A DNA stretch of 64,000 bases from 66-474 sp036279975 (lineage in GTDB: Bacteria; Pseudomonadota; Gammaproteobacteria; Xanthomonadales; Rhodanobacteraceae), in contig DASURP010000006.1 in NCBI GenBank assembly GCA_036279975.1, positions 62,001 to 126,000 on the forward strand, given 5' to 3'. Below, piece by piece: positions 61,193-64,000 of the stretch. The position numbers and the translations under genes were made by a program. Numbering within the stretch: position 1 is the stretch's first letter; each line of letters begins with the position of its first letter. The notes below the pieces were generated by a model that saw only the letters and a program-made list of their open reading frames with translations, was not told where the DNA came from and did not search any database.

Positions 61193-62758
61193 TCATTGCA
61201 TCCGCTCCGCAATCCGGTCGGCCACGCGCAATGCGTTGGCAATGATGGTGAGAGTCGGGTTCACCGCGCCGATCGAGGGAAAGAAACTGGCATCGACGAC
61301 GTACAGGTTGTCGAGCTCGTGGGCCTTGCAGTCGAGATCGAGCACGGAAGTTTCCGGGTCGGTGCCGAAGCGCGCGGTGCCGGCCTGGTGCGCGGTGCCG
61401 CCGATCGGGATGTTCTTGCCGAGGTAATGCTTGCGTTCCAGCAGGTGCGGGTGCGCGCCGATCGGCTCCAGCATGGCTTCCAGTTTCGCACGCAGGCGCC
61501 GGTGCGCCTCCATGTTGTTGTCGGTCTGCTCGACCACCACGCGCCCGCCGTCGTAGCGGATGCGGTTCTCCGCTCGCGGCAGGTCCTCGCTGGACAGCCA
61601 GAAATCGAGTGAATGCTCCGCGAGGTATTCGAACGGCGCGTCGGGCAGCCATTCCAGCCACGCCGGCAGCGCTTCGCCGCGGATGGTGTCGGGGTGCGAC
61701 TTGCCGGTCATCTGGATCAGGCCCAATGGGTAGTGCCAATCGTCGGAACCGAAATAGAAGTCGCTGAGGCCGACGGTTTTCTGGAACACCGTGTCGTTCG
61801 GTTCATGGGTGATCGCCATCAATACCGACTGGTTGTGCCGGATGTAGTTGCGCCCGACCTGGTCGGAGCCGTTGGCGAGTCCGTGCGGGTGCTTGTCGTT
61901 GGCCGAACGCAACAGCAGCAGGGCGGACGACAGCGCACCGCAGGCCACCACCACGATGTCGGCGGAAAATGTTTCGCTGGCGCCGTCGTGTTCCACCCGC
62001 ACCGTGTCGACGGTGTGCCCCGAGGCATCGGTGTCGAGCCGCGACACGCAGGCGCCGGTCAGCAGGGTCACGTTGGGGTGCGCGTCCAGGGTGGGGTCGA
62101 TGCAGATCACTTCGGCGTCGGCCTTGCCGTTGGTGAGGCACGGATAACCGTCGAAGAAGCCGCAACGGATGCAGGGGCTGTGGCGCAGCACGCGGCCGTC
62201 CTGCTCGTCCAGCAGGATCCCGAGCGGCATGTGGAACGGATGCAGGCCGTGGCGCTTGAAGGTCTCGGAGAGTTGCTGCATCCGCGGTTCGTGCGACACC
62301 GGCGGATAAGCATACGGCTGGCCACGCGGTGGCTCGGTGGGATCCTCGCCGGCCGCGCCGTGCACGTGGTACAGGCGTTCGGCCTCGCCGTAATACGGCT
62401 CGAACACGTCGTACTTCAGCGGCCATTCGGGCGAGACGCCGTCACCGTGCTGGAGCTTTTCGAAGTCGCGTTCGCGCAGCCGGAACAGCGCCGCGCCGTA
62501 CATCTTGGAATTGCCGCCGACGAAATAGTGCAGGCCGGGGTGGAAAGCCGTGCCGGTCTTGTCGTACCAGGTCTCCCTGGCCTTGTAGGCGTTTTCGATG
62601 AAGATCTTCCGGGGGCTCCAGTTGTCCGACGAGCGCTTCAGCCAATCGCCGCGTTCGAGGATCAGGATCCGCTTCCCGGTCGGCGCCAGCCGGTGCGCCA
62701 GCGTCGCGCCGCCGGGTCCGGAACCGATCACGATGAGGTCGTAGCGATGGTCGGACAT
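61193..62758 (-). CDS. GMC-family FAD oxidoreductase
   Basis: A 521-residue flavoprotein of the glucose-methanol-choline family. The FAD-binding GSGPGGATLAHRL motif is at the N-terminus. The C-terminal active-site region has GGTAHQAGTARFG with the catalytic His and GAVNPTLTIIANALR with the conserved Asn. A Cys-containing insert (CIRCGFFDGYPC) is typical of the bacterial sugar/alcohol dehydrogenase branch. There is no Tat or Sec signal, so it should be cytoplasmic or peripheral. It probably oxidises an alcohol or aldose; the SMP-30 lactonase two genes on supports a sugar-lactone route. First gene of the operon. Confidence 0.91.
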   Translation of the reverse strand: MSDHRYDLIVIGSGPGGATLAHRLAPTGKRILILERGDWLKRSSDNWSPRKIFIENAYKARETWYDKTGTAFHPGLHYFVGGNSKMYGAALFRLRERDFEKLQHGDGVSPEWPLKYDVFEPYYGEAERLYHVHGAAGEDPTEPPRGQPYAYPPVSHEPRMQQLSETFKRHGLHPFHMPLGILLDEQDGRVLRHSPCIRCGFFDGYPCLTNGKADAEVICIDPTLDAHPNVTLLTGACVSRLDTDASGHTVDTVRVEHDGASETFSADIVVVACGALSSALLLLRSANDKHPHGLANGSDQVGRNYIRHNQSVLMAITHEPNDTVFQKTVGLSDFYFGSDDWHYPLGLIQMTGKSHPDTIRGEALPAWLEWLPDAPFEYLAEHSLDFWLSSEDLPRAENRIRYDGGRVVVEQTDNNMEAHRRLRAKLEAMLEPIGAHPHLLERKHYLGKNIPIGGTAHQAGTARFGTDPETSVLDLDCKAHELDNLYVVDASFFPSIGAVNPTLTIIANALRVADRIAERMQ

Positions 62759-62847
62759 GCTCCCGCTCGGCAGGCCGCGTTGCCGCGAAGCCTGTTGTTG
62801 TAGCGGGCGTCATGTGCACTTCGGGTCAAGGCCGGCGCGGACGGCAT

Positions 62848-62876
62848 TTGGAGCCGCCGCGCCGCGCGGCTATACT
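62848..62876 (+). promoter_or_regulatory. sigma-70-like promoter for the cytochrome c gene
   Basis: TTGGAG (62848-62853), 17-bp spacer, TATACT (62871-62876). Predicted start near 62884 gives a leader of about 58 nt to the GTG at 62942. It lies in the 183-bp divergent region shared with the GMC operon. Confidence 0.55.
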
Positions 62877-62941
62877 TGCATGGATGCATGGCGTCCGCGG
62901 GGGCCCGGGGACACTGCCTGCCTTCCAACCGGAGTTCGCAA

Positions 62942-63478
62942 GTGAGCACGCATCTCACCCCATCCGACCGTACCTTCATGAGGCACTTCGCGATCATGAT
63001 CGCGTTGCTTGCGGCCACCGCGGTGCTTTTGATCATCATCGGCACGTTCGTGTGGGCATCGCTCCCGAAAGAGAACAACCAGCGGCAGGAGCAACGCGCA
63101 GGCGACCGCATCACCCCGGTCGGCGCCGTGTACGCGGGTGATACCGGCCGCGCCGCGATGGAGGCCGCCAAGGCCGCCGCGACCCAGGCCGCCGCCTCGC
63201 AGGTCGCCTACGGCGGCACCACCGACGGCAAGGCGATCTTCGATCATCTGTGCACCACCTGCCATTCGACCGGCGCCGCCGGTGCACCCATGATCACCGA
63301 CAAGGCCGCCTGGGCGCCGCGCATCAAGCAAGGCATCGCGACGCTGGTCAAGCACGCGATCGATGGCTACACCGGCCCCGACGGCAACCACATGCCGGCC
63401 AAGGGCGGCAATCCGGCGCTCACCGACGCGCAGGTCGAAGCCACCGTCAAGTGGATGGTCTCCCAAGTCCAGAAGTGA
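62942..63478 (+). CDS. membrane-anchored cytochrome c5-like protein
   Basis: A 178-residue protein with one transmembrane helix near residues 15-38 (AIMIALLAATAVLLIIIGTFVW), an Ala-rich linker, and one class I cytochrome domain with CTTCH near residue 104. A Met axial-ligand candidate is in NHMPAKGG. It would sit in the inner membrane with its haem facing the periplasm. The GTG at 62942, preceded by GGAG 8 nt upstream, fits best; an upstream ATG gives a non-helical extension. It is divergent from the GMC operon and may share its regulation, but direct electron transfer from a cytoplasmic GMC protein is not expected. Confidence 0.88.
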   Translation: MSTHLTPSDRTFMRHFAIMIALLAATAVLLIIIGTFVWASLPKENNQRQEQRAGDRITPVGAVYAGDTGRAAMEAAKAAATQAAASQVAYGGTTDGKAIFDHLCTTCHSTGAAGAPMITDKAAWAPRIKQGIATLVKHAIDGYTGPDGNHMPAKGGNPALTDAQVEATVKWMVSQVQK

Positions 63479-63565
63479 GCAGGATGCACGCATCCCGGTC
63501 GGTACACGGAAGTACCTTGCGTCTGGGTCCAGTTCCAGTACGCCGTCAGCGGAGACAACATCCCC

Positions 63566-63605
63566 CCGCCGCCTGCGGCGGCGTCCCCCTTCCTGCGGAA
63601 GGGGG
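63566..63605. terminator. double hairpin between convergent cytochrome and CBS genes
   Basis: A 6-bp GC stem (63566-63581) is followed by the perfect palindrome CCCCCTTCC-tgc-GGAAGGGGG (63585-63605). It lies between two convergent genes and lacks a T-run. The second palindrome repeats the arms found at 33733-33753. Confidence 0.5.
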
Positions 63606-63655
63606 TGGGGCAACCTGCAAGTTCGTTAGGCTCTTTCGGGTTCCGGGTTCCGGTC

Positions 63656-64000
63656 TCACCCCGCGATGTAGCGCTGCAGGTGATCGATCTCGGTGGCCTG
63701 GTCGTCGATCACCGCCTTGACCAGATCACCGATCGACACGATCCCGACCAGCCGGCTGTTTTCCAGTACCGGCAGGTGGCGTACCCGCAGTTCGGTGCAC
63801 AGGCGCATGCACTCGTCCACGGTCGTCGCCGGCGACACGCTGGTCGGCGCCGGGGTCATGATGTCGGACACCGGCGTTTCGCGTGACGAGTGGCCCTTCA
63901 GGATCACCTTGCGCGCGTAATCGCGCTCGGTGACGATGCCCGCCAGCGCGTCCCCGCGCAGCACCAGCAGGGCACCGATGCCACGTTGGGCCATCAGCCG
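63656..64000 (-). CDS. CBS-domain protein (5' end beyond window)
   Basis: The C-terminal part of a protein with paired CBS domains, cut by the window end. Visible are GALLVLRGDALAGIVTERDYARKVI from the first domain and TVDECMRLCTELRVRHLPVLENSRLVGIVSIGDLVKAVI from the second. CBS pairs bind adenosine nucleotides and act as regulatory modules; stand-alone pairs like this often have no assigned target. The stop is 177 bp from the convergent cytochrome gene. Confidence 0.88.
   Translation of the reverse strand, partial: RLMAQRGIGALLVLRGDALAGIVTERDYARKVILKGHSSRETPVSDIMTPAPTSVSPATTVDECMRLCTELRVRHLPVLENSRLVGIVSIGDLVKAVIDDQATEIDHLQRYIAG

Noticed and set aside
58173..62758. Antibiotic-resistance function for the VOC protein (bleomycin/fosfomycin type)
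   Set aside because: It has two VOC domains, sits inside a translationally coupled metabolic operon and shows no resistance-specific motif.

Overview
The window is about 64 kb of high-GC, gene-dense chromosome from a gammaproteobacterium, most likely of the order Xanthomonadales and probably near the Rhodanobacteraceae. This placement is an inference from gene content and order: def-fmt-rsmB divergent from lysM-dprA-topA-tsaC, slt next to an NDUFA9-like gene and cca, and engB divergent from a cytochrome c4-dsbA-dsbA-nuclease run. Plant-type gshA and a MFS-PlsC fusion also fit. No rRNA, tRNA, CRISPR array, insertion sequence, integrase or phage gene was seen. No gene-free stretch exceeds 300 bases.

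Layout. 1-3.3 kb: SCO1-type copper chaperone (cut by the window edge), an LTA-synthase/phosphoglycerol-transferase-like membrane sulfatase and a small TPR protein. 3.4-9.9 kb: envelope glycan block with two PMT/ArnT-like (GT83) membrane glycosyltransferases, a GT9 heptosyltransferase-like enzyme, a GT2 core glycosyltransferase and a GT4 enzyme. 10-18.7 kb: core information genes rsmB, fmt, def, a LysM protein, dprA, topA, tsaC. 18.7-29.5 kb: acyl-AMP ligase, purD, MFS-PlsC fusion, a lipoprotein, hemC, cca, an NDUFA9-like protein and slt. 29.6-33.6 kb: EEP-family nuclease, two DsbA-like oxidases, cytochrome c4 and engB. 33.8-45.2 kb: gshA, a CtlX-like amidinotransferase, an M3 metallopeptidase, a small unknown protein, a tricorn-like protease, bioD, an fRMsr-type GAF protein and an MscS/YbdG channel.

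45.4-62.8 kb is the most distinctive region. Ten minus-strand genes and one gene fragment lie close together: GMC oxidoreductase, DoxX, a cupin-like fragment, cupin, SMP-30 lactonase and VOC protein, then a 2940-residue cyclic beta-1,2-glucan synthase (GT84-GH94), a GH39-like hydrolase, a GH144/glycoamylase-like hydrolase and a short-chain dehydrogenase. The stretch from DoxX to VOC is joined by start/stop overlaps. Together these genes suggest synthesis, trimming and oxidation of a beta-glucan or a sugar derived from it; that linkage is inference. A divergent membrane-anchored cytochrome c and a partial CBS-domain protein close the window.

Repeats also stand out. A 7-bp tandem unit (GACTCGG) occurs inside the fmt reading frame, at the 3' end of the acyl-AMP ligase gene, and inverted just upstream of purD. 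A long inverted repeat resembling REP/RAYT-type elements separates the GMC and doxX genes. Several perfect hairpins lie between genes.
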